Below are positions 46,425-56,890 of a stretch of DNA of 64,000 bases, piece by piece. Position numbers and translations under genes: made by a program. Below the pieces are notes generated by a model. The model was given only the letters and a program-made list of their open reading frames with translations, was not told the DNA's origin and ran no database searches. The stretch's first letter is position 1. Every line of letters begins with the position of its first letter. The stretch is from Lumbricus terrestris (taxonomy: Eukaryota; Annelida; Clitellata; Crassiclitellata; Lumbricidae): contig OX457047.1 in the NCBI GenBank assembly GCA_949752735.1, forward strand, positions 3,314,782-3,378,781, in the 5' to 3' direction.

Positions 46425-47290
46425 GCAGTTCCTGAAAAAATGTGGGTCTAAAGCGCTTCTGTACAGCTATGAATAAGCTTATCAAAAAGGCCATCGTCAT
46501 CCCAAAAGGCCATTGTCATCCGTAAAATTATTATTAATATCGCATACGAGATTTTCGCAGGAGGAATAGGCCTATATAGGCGAGTAGGCGTCATCACATA
46601 ATCATAATATTATTTATAGGCCTACTAAAAAGGTCATCAGAAAAATCTTCACAAATCACCATGGAGGACGAGAATGGAAAGAAGACGCCCTTCAGTTCAA
46701 AACATTCCTTTAAAAAAGCGATGCTCAAGCATCCAGGCACAGTGTCCGTTTCAGGAGAGTGGTTCTAACCAGCGTCGATACATTATAATACTCTTCAAGT
46801 CGAAAGGCGATGGATCGATGGCATAGGCTAGGCGCAACCACCCTATGGGACCCACGGGACGCGTCCCCCCAACTTTTGAGTGGTCCACTGGTCCCTAACT
46901 TTATTATTATGGTCCCCAACTTTTAGGACGTGATTGCACCTATGATCGATAGATGGATCCAGATTTGACGAGGGTTTATGACAACAGCTTCGAGCAAATT
47001 TCTTTGACGTAATACAGCTTTTTTCAAGGGCGAGCGCTCTTACCAGCGATGAGTAAGTAATTAGGTCCAGGTTACTGAGCAGTTTTTAACCCTCGGGCTA
47101 CCAAGGGGGTGGTATCTACACCCTAGGTTTTTATGACAACAGAGGCAGTTGCCCTCGAAATAGTTTTTTTAAAATATAATACAGCTTTTTTAAAGGCGAG
47201 CCCTCTTACTTCTACCAGCGATGAGTAAGTAAATAGGTCTAGGCTACTGAGCAGCTTTCAATCTAGTCCACCTGCTTTGTGGAGGAATCA
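46425..47290. other. Diverged unit-head-type repeat and a local duplication
   Basis: 46425-46730 is a decayed relative of 42625-43039 (ACCATGGAGGACGAGAATGG). 46970-47100 and 47130-47265 are diverged tandem copies (TTTATGACAACAG ... CCAGCGATGAGTAAGTAA ... TACTGAGCAG). Confidence 0.6.
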
Positions 47291-47301
47291 GATTCTGGGG
47301 T

Positions 47302-48036
47302 CAGGAGCGGATACAGAAATTTTCAAAGGGGGTCCCATGGCGGAGTTTGGTTTCCGTTTGGGGGGGCCTAAAAAACTTGGTCCAGAATGAGTGGCGTCGA
47401 CAATATTTCTCGTGTCGCCCCCAAAAAAGTGGATGACCTTTTTTTATAAAGTTGATGACGTTTTTTAATCGTCAAGTTCAAATTTCATGAAAATCACTAT
47501 ATATTTCCCGGCCGAAAAAGTTGATGACCTTTTTCTTAGTCATTTGGTTTAAAGTTCTTGGGGGCTAAGCCCGATAAGATACCATTTACACGGTTAAAAA
47601 ATAAATCTGGGACTTTTTGAGGGCTTAGCCCCCCTATCCCCTGATAAACTCCGCCCATGGAGGTCCAAAATTTTGTAACCTTGGGTCGGGGAAAATTTCG
47701 CTGATCTTTGTCAGAAAAATCTTTTTAGTCATCAGGTCAAAATGTTCCGAAAATATCACCAATTTCCCTGTCAAAGTAGCTGACGACCGTTTTCAGAAAA
47801 GTCATTTCACCCACGAAATCTCTTCAATATGAACCATTTTTTCAAGCCGATGGTGAATAATTAGTTTTTAGTCGTATTCTACTTTTCACGCAGCATTCTT
47901 CTTTAGCGAATGCAGTTCGCACCAAGCCCGCAGCATTGATCGAAAGCTTGTTGAAACTTGATGGGGGAGGAGGCCACGCCCTATGCACATTTCTGATGAG
48001 GGGTGTGGCTGGATTGGCCATCTGGATCCGTCCCTG
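47302..48036. mobile_element. hAT-type element 735 bp, TSD TCTGGGGT
   Basis: CAGGAGCGGATACAG ... CTGGATCCGTCCCTG, perfect TSDs 47294-47301 and 48037-48044. Longer relative of 44845-45165. Confidence 0.9.
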
Positions 48037-48399
48037 TCTGGGGTGGGTAAACAGCCGATCAGGACGGACGGCAACCGCTCAAAAATTTCTGACGACTTTA
48101 AAAATAATAATTTCATAAAAATGTCCGAGAAAGATAGAATAAATCCTATCTGATGACTTACTTTCAGTACTTTAATGCAGCTAATGCTGCGCACTTGCAA
48201 GAATTCTTCTGACGTGGAAACTTTACACATAATTTTTATATACACGTAAGCAGTAGCTGTCAAATATTTTGTGCGGAAAAATGTTGCTTATATCATTTTC
48301 CTGGAGGGGAATTGGTAGGTACAATAGTTTTTTTCACTTGTTGTTGCGTTACGTTTTTCAATCGTCAAAAAACGGTGGGTGGCCTCACTAAAAGTGATA

Positions 48400-48554
48400 T
48401 AACTTTTGTTCTGTCCGAAATATTTTGATGAAATCTTGCCATCATATGTAAATATGAATTGTCTTTAAGCCCGTAAAATTTCATTTCGAAATTCTTACTC
48501 TTGGTCAAGATATTGGCAAAAACCCTAGGGGGGTCTTTTTCTTTGGCGCACCCT
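48400..48554. mobile_element. Partial mariner-type MITE
   Basis: Right half ending CTTTGGCGCACCCTG|TA; relative of 33737-33914. The left end is not clear. Confidence 0.5.
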
Positions 48555-48742
48555 GTAGATTTTCATCCTTATGGGCTTTATTTAAAGCGTGCTTCCATCT
48601 TGCGAATGCAAATGAAACATTGCCAATATGGAAACAGCATTATTAACTATCCTTGGAACTTTTTCTCGACCGTTAGGCCTATATCACAATTTCGGGTGAA
48701 AGTGAGAAGCGCAGGGACATCGTCGACTTTGTACGAACACTG

Positions 48743-48888
48743 CAGGGCTTAAAGTGTGCCTGGACGGTCATGGACGACGTCCATGCACTTGTTTTACAAT
48801 CTGAACGCTGCCCAACCACTTATTTCCGAGCACAGACTGGAAAGGTAAGGGGCGTCCAGGCACTTATTTTCCCACACTTTAGGCACTG
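48743..48888. mobile_element. hAT-type MITE (GGCTTAAAGTGTG family)
   Basis: CAGGGCTTAAAGTGTGCC ... CACACTTTAGGCACTG. ACGAACAC / ACGAACAG flanks fit a TSD if the left end includes two extra bases. Confidence 0.75.
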
Positions 48889-49379
48889 ACGAACAGTACC
48901 TAAAATTTAGAGTGGTGTATATTACTGCATAGCCTACGTATTTTCACCTGTATATTAGAGTATTTAGAAAAGCACGCATGATTAACAAACTTGCATTGCA
49001 GCCACGTCCCTCACATGATGACTAATCCAAACGGCTTTATTTGCATTATATCAATCTCGGGCCAGCACCAAAAACCATAAATAGCATAGCACCTATTCAA
49101 AAATGTGTACCAATTGGGGAAGGTATACGCACTCCATCATTCCGTTGAAAACTGTGCATAGTCAAGATCATGCGAGTTATTCAAAATGTGAGAAGACAGA
49201 AAAGGACCAGAGTCCATTTTTTACAAACTCTCATGACTAGCATCCTTTCAATGCCAGACCCAAGACAGGATGAAGGAGGAGGGCGACACGATCTTCGTAA
49301 ATTTTTAATCACAGATTCGCTAAACCGAAACTACCAAAGCCGTTTTTTTGTGCAAGTCTTTTACGAATACTGACAACAA
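48889..49379. other. No gene seen
   Basis: AT-rich, only short unsupported frames. Confidence 0.35.
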
Positions 49380-49658
49380 CATGGCCGGATTAAGAAATGT
49401 GTTCGGAAATTTTGGGGGGATCTTCGGCCGCAAAATCTGATGACCTTTTCTGGGTCGTTTGGTCAAAATTTCTTCAGAATACACAGATTTTTCCCTGCCG
49501 AAAATAGCGGACGACCTTTTTTAGTTGCTTGGTCGAAATTTCCTCGCAAATGCCAATTTTTTTATCTCAAAATTCATTTTACACGGATGTGTGGGGCCCC
49601 TTAAAGTGTGAGGCCCATGTTCGGCCGAATATGTTGAACATGTCTTAATCCGGCAGTG
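49380..49658. mobile_element. hAT-type MITE (CCGGATTAAG family)
   Basis: CATGGCCGGATTAAG ... CTTAATCCGGCAGTG; TSD GACAACAA / GACATCAA (7 of 8). Confidence 0.82.
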
Positions 49659-49666
49659 GACATCAA

Positions 49667-49857
49667 GACTTCTTTTAAGGGTTCCTAGGACTGCACAATA
49701 CCCTTCTTGCACCTCCCATCCTCAATTGCAAATTACTTTCAATCGGAAGACAATAATCTCTTTTACTATTTTCATATGCACAGAAATACTTCTATAACTG
49801 CACAAATCCATTCAGAATTGCAAATTTTGTGTAGACCTGCGCACTAAAACAGCACTG
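49667..49857 (-). mobile_element. Unit-head-type repeat, reverse orientation
   Basis: Reverse complement carries GTGCGCAGGTCTACAC, CTGCACAAAT and TTCTTTTAAGGGTTCCTAGG counterparts of the 10233-10421 repeat. It lies just beyond the MIC19 stop codon. Confidence 0.5.
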
Positions 49858-50137
49858 AAACTCAAGACTGAAGCCAAACACATTCAGTTTTAAATTCAGT
49901 TTTCTTCTACGACGTTTTTAGTAAAGCTTCCAAGCTCTAAGATGCTAACAACTTCGAAAAGTGCATAGAAAATCTCTATCAATTACAGCTTTCACTTGGT
50001 TCCTCAAAACGGCGGAATCGACATTTGACGTGAAGCAACGTTTAGAGCAACTTCAATCCTAAGTACTTGATTTTAGTGTGTGTGTTAGTTCCAAGATGTC
50101 ACTGGCAGTTAACAAAATCCTCAACATAATTCGTCGT

Positions 50138-50164
50138 TTAACCTCCTTTTCTTTCAAGAACGGC
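50138..50164 (-). CDS. CHCHD3: MIC19 terminal exon 7
   Basis: 27 nt after TTGTTGCAG, encoding AVLERKGG and TAA (50140-50138). The Leu-Glu-(Arg)-Lys-Gly-Gly ending resembles the C-terminus of vertebrate CHCHD3, supporting this as the true last coding exon. Confidence 0.8.
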   Translation of the reverse strand, partial: AVLERKGG

Positions 50165-53100
50165 CTGCAACAAAAGCACAAAATCAACATGTTTTTATGA
50201 CTAAATTTTTAAAAAATCAACATGTTTTTATATGACTACAATTGTTTTATTACATTGGCACAGAAAACAGAAGATGTTAAGAAGATGCCAGCATTCAATA
50301 AAGACCGAAGAATCAATGATTGGAGTAAATTCTACTTCTGTGTTATGCACACTGGATTGAAGTAGGGTAGGCACAGACAGTGCCACAGAGGAGATGTGAC
50401 CCAATGATGGTAAAGGATCAAGTTCGAGCAATAGTGATCTAACTTCATTGGACAAACAGAGAACAGAGAAGTCGATGAGAAGATTCACAGAAAGAGGAGA
50501 ATGATGGATGCTGTTATTCCAAGGGTTTGCACAGATGTGTTTTCTCGCATCCTTAAAACCATCTTTTTCAGTCGAGGTTGGGTCAGGTGCACTTCTGCTT
50601 AGTAACTTGAAGTTTGAGGTTCGAATCCACCTCAAGTCGCCGCATAAGGGCTTTGGGCAAGTCCTTCATTCGCAATTGCTCAGCGCTTCGGCGTGAAACT
50701 CCGATGCAGTGTCCGCTCTGTAGTTGGGAGCGCCTCTGAGTAGCGTGTTTCAAGGGGCGCTATAACAAGTGCACATACAAAATATCCAAAATGAAGAAGT
50801 GAATGAATAAAGAGATTTATTAACAGCAAAAAGTCGATCCTTACCTGGCGCTGTCTCTGTACGCAATCCTTAAACGCTTTCACTTGCGGCGCGCAGTTGA
50901 TGGTGGCGTCTTTATTTTTGCGGTAACATTCGGTCACAGCTTCCTGGAAGTCCGTGCAGACGGAGCAGGAGGGAAGCGGCTTTCTGAAACAAAGCAACGA
51001 AACCGAATGATTTCTTAAAAGTATCGAACACCTTTGTTTGGTTTTTCGACAAGAGGTATGTCGCAAATGCAAGTCTTGAAGTCACGTAAGTAATGTAGTG
51101 TATTTTTTTGTATGACCACTTACAGCAGTTTCTAAAAGTAAAGATAGTTCTGTCAGCCAGTAATGTAAAGCAACTTGAAATTTTATATGCAGCAGTGTCG
51201 ACCAAGAGATTAAAACTCACTGATTTCTGCTCAAACTGCGTTGTTAGACAGTCAGAGCTTAATAATAGAAATAATAGAAATATGAATAATAATAATAATA
51301 ACACAGACAAACATACAATACTAATAATAATAAAATTCAATATGAAAAATTGTTAATATCGAAATAAATAATTTTAAAAAAAATAACAATAATAAAAATC
51401 AATAACAATAATATAATAATGGTGATAATAATAATCGTTAATATCATAATATATAATTTTTAAAAATAACAATAATAAAAATTATAGAATTCGATAACAA
51501 TAATATAATAATGGTAATAATAATAATAATAATAATCGTTAATATAGTAATAAATAATTAAAAAAATAACAATAATAAAAATACTAATAATACTAATAAT
51601 AAGTGCCTTTTCAACCTACAAGAATTTCTCTTCGACTTCTTTGACGGCCGACTGAAATGACTCTTCACTTGTCCGCCGCAGGATTTCATTCTGCAAACAA
51701 GACAAGACGGCGGCACTACATCGTTAGAGTGCTTCAAGAAAAATTCAAAAAAATCAACAGAAAAAACTGTTTAATAACACGTGCCATATGCATAGAACAG
51801 TAGTGCTTCAAATCCAGTAAGTCGTGCCAATACCAAAAACGCAAGTTCGCTGAAACTGTCACAACCTACGTGATGAAAATGTCTAACAGCCTGAAGGGGT
51901 TGCTTCTGATTACCTGTAGCTAAGTAATTGAAACCTTTCACAAATGAAAAATTCTGCATCTAAATTGTGATTATGATATTGTAATTTGACACTTATAAAG
52001 TGCGACCTGCATGTATTTATGTAAGTGGACATTTAAACAGCACCATACAAAGGTACTTAGCGCAGCAACCCGACCATTGCAAACAAGTGCGACTTGATTG
52101 ACTTTGAGAATGTTTCATGAGATACGTGCAGTTAAGAACATGAAGGAGAAATACATGATAAGGCACTTCAAGAATGCACATCATTAGTGGCAGTCCTGAC
52201 TCAAATCAGTTGAATAAATGGGCTTATGGACAAACCGAGGAGCTTCTGGACTGAGCAATTATAGCCGTAAAAAGCATACTAGGGACAGTCAAGGAGTGCC
52301 ATGACCCGGATATTGGTAAATATGAGTTGGAGGGGCAAAACATGATGGTCACTGTTCAATTTTTTAGCAAGAGCCTCAAAAAATGCTAAGCAGAAAAATA
52401 AGAACACTTTTTAAGTGCAAAATCTTACAGTTTCACTAAGTTGTGTACCAAAAAGCATCATTGATTGCTGCTTTAACGCTAAGAAATTTGTTAGAAACCA
52501 AAGAAGTAGAAGTCAAAGAAGCAGTTGTAACTTTTCCTGGGAAAATGTGCCCCCCCCTCATCCCTCTATGTGCCGACGATCATGGACCAAGGACTAAAAC
52601 ACAAAAGGATCAAAGTAAGAAAGTTCTTCTCTTTGACAGATAAACAGAAGCTGATCAATGTCAGGAAAAGCGAGCTCGGCTTCAAATGCTTCACCTGTGC
52701 TTCAATTGCTTTCAGTCTTTGGCCGTAGTAACTCTCGATTGTCTTAAAGTCCTCTCGACTCAACGCAGAACTCGAAGAAGCTTCTGGTTTTCCCTACAAG
52801 CAAAATTACCCTGCATGCTAATTAACCTGTCAGTTAATTTCAATTTGAGATCACATGGTTCATATATTATTTATTAATTACTAATTTCTATCAGTGAATA
52901 TCATATCAACCTGAGGTAACAAACAGATCACTAATTTGTCATTTCTATGGATCAATAAATCTTAATTTGTAGCAACAACTAAATATACACGTATTAATTA
53001 AATATCATCAGATGATATAAAGTACATATTTTGTATTTCTTTTGCAACATTGTCCAATACAAAAGGCATAAACTAACATAAACCAGATGAACTTGCAAAC

Positions 53101-54311
53101 ATCATCAATTTTCATACCTTACAGATTTAACATTGAATGGCAGCAAAAGATTTAAAACAGGAAAAAAATGTTGCTAAAAATCTGCTGCTTGCATGTAAAA
53201 ACAAGATCATTTCGAATTGTAAACAAATCAATTCACTTTTCTGTTGCATGTTATTTCATCTGTCTCAAATTGATAGCCGCAACGAGATTAAATCATTTCT
53301 CACTGCATTAAAAATTTCCTACAGCTCTCTGCCTTTCAAGAAGACGTAATTTATTTATCCAATATTAACCTACCACATCAGAAGGTGTTGCTTGAAAACC
53401 TGCAACATAAAAGAAAACGCATGTATTAAAACAAAAGATATATGAACATTACAAATTATATCTGGTACATAACATAACTGCTACAAGTTATATCAGTTAC
53501 AAATTGTAACTGCTACAAATAATATCTGTTATGAATCACAACTGCTACAAATTATACTTATTGCAAATCATAACTGCTACAAATTATATAATTATGCTAC
53601 AAACTAGAACCATTTAAAAATGACATCGTTGAGCACAACGTGCATCAGAACTGTAGCCACATCAAAGTCAGTCAGTCTCACATCATTGCTTCCTTTCTTC
53701 TTTCACTGGGGAGGAGTCTGGAATCATCACCATCATCACCAACTTCGCAGCATCCAGCAACAGCTCATAGCATAATTTTTAGACTACATCGTAGGACTCA
53801 CCAGGATCCTTCTTTACTAAACTTAAAACTGTTCTTTCTGGGCATGCCGGAGTCGAGTAGTTTTTTTTTCTTGAAGGGGCGCTATACAAATTTCCGAATG
53901 AATGAATGAATATATACCACCGACAAAGGGGAGTACCTGCTTGTTTTCCGAGCAGACGTCTTGCCACAGCCTCGGATATCTGGAAAATATTTACGTAAAG
54001 AATAAGCAACTAGTCTGGAACAAAACTGAATATTAAAACACGCACAGACATGGATGTTTAAATGTCACCACAATAAAACTTCTCACAAATGGGTTCAAGG
54101 CATGGGAAGGTTCTCGTGTCGATATTCACGGTGAAGGCGGCGTTTAGTTTGACCATCAACGTGCGTAGCTAGAGAAGCGACATTGGTTACAAATTCAACC
54201 ACGGGTCGCATTAACTCGTCAGATTTTAGTAATAACGCGTACCGTAACAACCGTACTTCCATCTTCTCCCTCTAAGGTCACGACTCGCGTAGTACTCTCC
54301 GAAGATCCCAT
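50138..54311 (-). CDS. CHCHD3: MICOS subunit MIC19/CHCHD3-like, seven exons, complete
   Basis: Inner-membrane-associated MICOS component that helps form crista junctions with mitofilin/MIC60. Seven exons: 54311-54243, 53979-53937, 53399-53374, 52793-52695, 51690-51620, 50983-50845, 50164-50138. All introns are GT-AG and all phases match, giving 157 aa. Family marks: Met-Gly start (N-myristoylation type, MGSSES) followed by RVVTLEGEDGSTVVT; a short helical segment SEAVARRLL; a coiled-coil segment ending EVEEKF; a twin CX9C CHCH domain with C112/C122 and C133/C143; and the family-type ending AVLERKGG. Vertebrate CHCHD3 is about 227 aa. The missing length is in the central coiled coil between exons 3 and 4, and the 580-bp intron there shows no extra exon. 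CHCHD6/MIC25 descends from the same ancestor, so one-to-one orthology is not implied. Confidence 0.9.
50590..50785 (+). mobile_element. tRNA-derived SINE in the last MIC19 intron
   Basis: GAGGTTCGAATCCACCTC B box, body with CGCAATTGCTCAGCGCTTCG, tail GGGGCGCTATAACAAGTGCA. Antisense to MIC19. Confidence 0.7.
50845..50983 (-). CDS. CHCHD3: MIC19 exon 6 (CHCH domain)
   Basis: 139-nt exon encoding the complete twin CX9C CHCH domain (CTDFQEAVTEC and CAPQVKAFKDC), the substrate of Mia40-type oxidation in the intermembrane space. An additional Cys (C109) precedes the first motif. Acceptor GTTTCAG, donor CGCCAG|GTAAGG. Confidence 0.92.
51280..51600 (+). repeat. (AAT)n-rich stretch in a MIC19 intron
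   Basis: AATAATAATAACAATAATAAAAAT-like sequence with three near-copies of a block of about 85 bp (TTAAAAATAACAATAATAAA). Confidence 0.8.
51620..51690 (-). CDS. CHCHD3: MIC19 exon 5
   Basis: 71 nt after TTTGCAG, encoding NEILRRTSEESFQSAVKEVE and then EKF. The donor TT|GTAGGT leaves two bases. Read without splicing, the TAG inside the donor would be a stop codon. Confidence 0.85.
52695..52793 (-). CDS. CHCHD3: MIC19 exon 4 (coiled-coil start)
   Basis: 99 nt, phase 0 at both ends (acceptor CTTGTAG, donor CACAG|GTGAAG). It encodes a Ser-rich linker and then a charged helix ending RLKAIEAQ, matching the second half of the family coiled coil. Confidence 0.85.
53374..53399 (-). CDS. CHCHD3: MIC19 exon 3 (26-nt micro-exon)
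   Basis: 26-nt exon between GTTGCAG and GTG|GTAGGT, encoding (G)FQATPSDV. It restores phase 0 exactly between exons 2 and 4, which is the main support for such a short exon. Confidence 0.7.
53448..53600 (+). repeat. About 24-bp tandem repeat in a MIC19 intron
   Basis: Units resembling TAACTGCTACAAATTATATC; about six imperfect copies between exons 2 and 3. Confidence 0.75.
53780..53925 (+). mobile_element. L2-like retroposon tail in a MIC19 intron
   Basis: GAAGGGGCGCTATACAAATT followed by (GAAT)n, abutting exon 2 of MIC19 on the opposite strand. Confidence 0.45.
53937..53979 (-). CDS. CHCHD3: MIC19 exon 2
   Basis: 43-nt exon (TTTTCCAG acceptor, GCAG|GTACTC donor) encoding ISEAVARRLLGKQA. 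It aligns with the conserved helical segment that follows the N-terminal strand in MIC19 proteins. Confidence 0.85.
54243..54311 (-). CDS. CHCHD3: MIC19 exon 1
   Basis: Starts at ATG 54311 with Met-Gly, a myristoylation-type N-terminus, and encodes 23 residues. Donor ACG|GTACGC is in phase 0. The context GAATGAAATGGG has A at -3. Confidence 0.87.
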
Positions 54312-54385
54312 TTCATTCCAGGTTTTTAGCAAACACCTCCAACAGAAATCGCGACCTTGTTTAGGTCGATGTCTCGGAGACTCGG

Positions 54386-54394
54386 ACTTCCGGT
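54386..54394 (-). promoter_or_regulatory. ETS/GABP-type motif upstream of MIC19
   Basis: ACCGGAAGT on the minus strand, 75 bp upstream of the MIC19 start codon. ETS/NRF-2 sites close to the start are common in nuclear genes for mitochondrial proteins; function here is inferred. Confidence 0.4.
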
Positions 54395-55203
54395 TAGGGT
54401 CAAACGTGCCCCGAGTTAAAAAAGTTTATATAGCGCTTTGATACTTTTCTTTGAGCCTTGATAAATGGATTGCTGTGTCGTAAATTATTATTTCTAACTA
54501 AAAGATTGCAATTTCAAAGCAATTATAATCTAAATCGAATTAACTTCAGTTTTAAAGTTAAGTGTAAAAGGTCACCCTATGCCAAAATAATAAATTCCAC
54601 CGGCAATTTATGTTTGCTCAACGTGTTTCAATTATTGGTCGCACACGGCCTCCATGGTTAATGTCTGTTTGACGTTGTCAGGGCTACTACCATTGCAAGA
54701 TTATTGTATGCCTCCTCTGTTTGTTGGAGATTTGTCAACGCCATGGTGCGTAAACGTCTTAGCGGTCTTTAAAGAAAATTGGCCCGTTCAAGCTTCCTCC
54801 CTACTTTCCACTCTCTCCTCTTAAATCATTGTCACGTTCTACACGACCTCCTCCTCCACATAAGGTCACTCCATACAATAGTCGACCCAGGCCCATAATT
54901 ATAATCTAACCCTTCGTACAGTGAATTCTTTTGCCAAAAGAACTTTTATTATTCATTCATTTATTTCGAGAATTTATATAATGCTCCTTCAAGAAGTCCA
55001 CAGTTCAACTACGGTAAAAAAAAGTTTTAAGGAGCTGTAAACGACTGTGCGTTGGATTGTGGTCTAATTAGGAATGATTCTTATCCACATAGGGCCTACT
55101 ATCTTATAATAGATGCACATTAAAACTTAAGTAATTTGTTGAGCCATCCCAATGTCATTACAACCTTTCAACGAGGTTTAACCAACAAGCGCTGCTCCCG
55201 TTC
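54395..55203. other. MIC19 upstream region; no gene seen
   Basis: A minus-strand L2-like tail fragment (about 54955-55040). No coding signal recognised. Confidence 0.4.
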
Positions 55204-55572
55204 GCATATACCCGAATCCCAAGCCTTATAGCACTTCAGCGATATTTTATTTCCGTAAACTGGAAGTTGGATGAACGATGAAAACATGATATTACTGCTA
55301 ACGTACTGCAGTATCATTAGAAGCTGGATGAGCATATTAATTACCAGAAGTAGAAGTTGGATGAGCGACGAAATAATTGTTTTGTGCTATATTGTAACAG
55401 TAAAACTAGAGGCTGGATGAACGATCAAAATATTTTTAGTTGAAGTAAAAGTTGGATGAATAACGGAACTGTGATATAGTAGAATTAGAAGTTGGATGAG
55501 CGATGAAAAGATGACTAAAACATGTTTTAAAAAATTTCACGATGCTATAAGGCTTGGGATTCGGGTATATGC
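55204..55572. mobile_element. TIR element with 9-bp TSD CTCCCGTTC
   Basis: About 29-bp inverted ends (GCATATACCCGAATCCCAAG, then CCTTATAGC), perfect 9-bp TSDs 55195-55203 and 55573-55581. The interior holds about seven direct repeats around GAAGTTGGATGA(A/G)CGA. A 9-bp duplication would fit a Mutator-like element. Confidence 0.85.
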
Positions 55573-55581
55573 CTCCCGTTC

Positions 55582-56759
55582 AAGCAATAAGTTGCATGCT
55601 TGTTTCGTTGTACACAATGCATACTTATACCAAAGAGCTTAAAGTCTTAGACTTTAACATCTTTGCTTGTACTATTACCTTTTAATCAAATATGCATCCC
55701 CGACATACTGTAATAATAATTATTTCTTGGAGATAAATGAATAATATCAATATTTAATTGTAGGCCTAATCATAAGCTGAAGATAATTAGGAATATTATA
55801 TACTTGAATTGTTAACGTTCAAGTTTACAATTGAGTAGGCCTAGGTCTACAAAGACAAAAAGCCTACAAAGGTATCTGTAGCAATACAGGTAAGGTAGCA
55901 TTTGATGTATTGTAAGGTAAGCAAGTTATATAGTAGGATATAGTAAAATGAGATAAAGTTGATAATGAAAAGTACTAAGTTAAAGACAAGTGAGTCATGA
56001 TAAACAACGTTTGATATTGATAACCTTTAGGCATTAGTTAACCAGTCGAGACAACGGAGACATATTTTCTCTTGTATATTATTTTCTCTTACACATATTT
56101 CGGCTCAACCACAAACAAAACAACCAATCACAGCTCGTCAATTTCAAACTGATATTATTACATGCAAACTTATGAAACAAAAGTCAATCTCACAAGTCTG
56201 TTACGGTCAGGTGTGTGAAATTGGTTACAATAAAAAATTACTTGACTAACATTGCAAATGTGCTATGCACTGGGACTTCTGACAGGATTTTCACTGCTCT
56301 CAATAATTAATTTGTCACAATTTGAAGACAAGATATTCCCCATGCAATTCAATTTTCCCCCAAGACAATGCTATTCTGTTGCCAAATCTGGCATGACAGT
56401 TAAAGGCACTCTCTCTCAAGGTTAAAAGTCGAGTTTTGAGGAAAAAATGGCATGTGCATAATCCCCTCTGGCCACTCACCTTCATACGCCGAGGCCAAGC
56501 AAAAGAAGTCACTAACACTTCACACCCATGGCTGCTTCTTCGCCAGCCAAAGGGACTGCTCCCCTTGTCTTTTAATCATATAGCATTGTAAGGAGTCAAA
56601 GTAACAAAGGGACAAAACAAAAAGAAACAGACATCCTATGGCAATAGTGACACACATTATTATTTTCAATTCAACAGGCAACATCGGTATTAAAATTTTT
56701 TCCACAATGACAGAATTTCCTCGAAGCGTGAAACTCAGCTTAACAACAGTTTATCGTTC
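55582..56759. other. Region 3' of the GTF3C1-like gene
   Basis: AT-rich. A hairpin at 55629-55668; otherwise nothing recognised. Probably contains the GTF3C1 3' UTR near its right side. Confidence 0.4.
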
Positions 56760-56890
56760 CTATTCCTTCTCGAATGCGCTGCAAGGATTTCGCAAACCGG
56801 ACGTAAGCTGTGTCACAAATTGCCCGAGTTTCACGAAACAGTCGGGAGTCGGTTGGAACACTTCCGTCTCTTTTCCCAAGTCTTCCACGA
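56760..56890 (-). CDS. GTF3C1: GTF3C1-like terminal exon
   Basis: 131 nt after GATTTTAG. It encodes VVEDLGKETEVFQPTPDCFV, a family-typical Phe-x-Pro-Thr-x-Asp-Cys block, then a diverged tail ending in TAG at 56762-56760. Confidence 0.82.
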
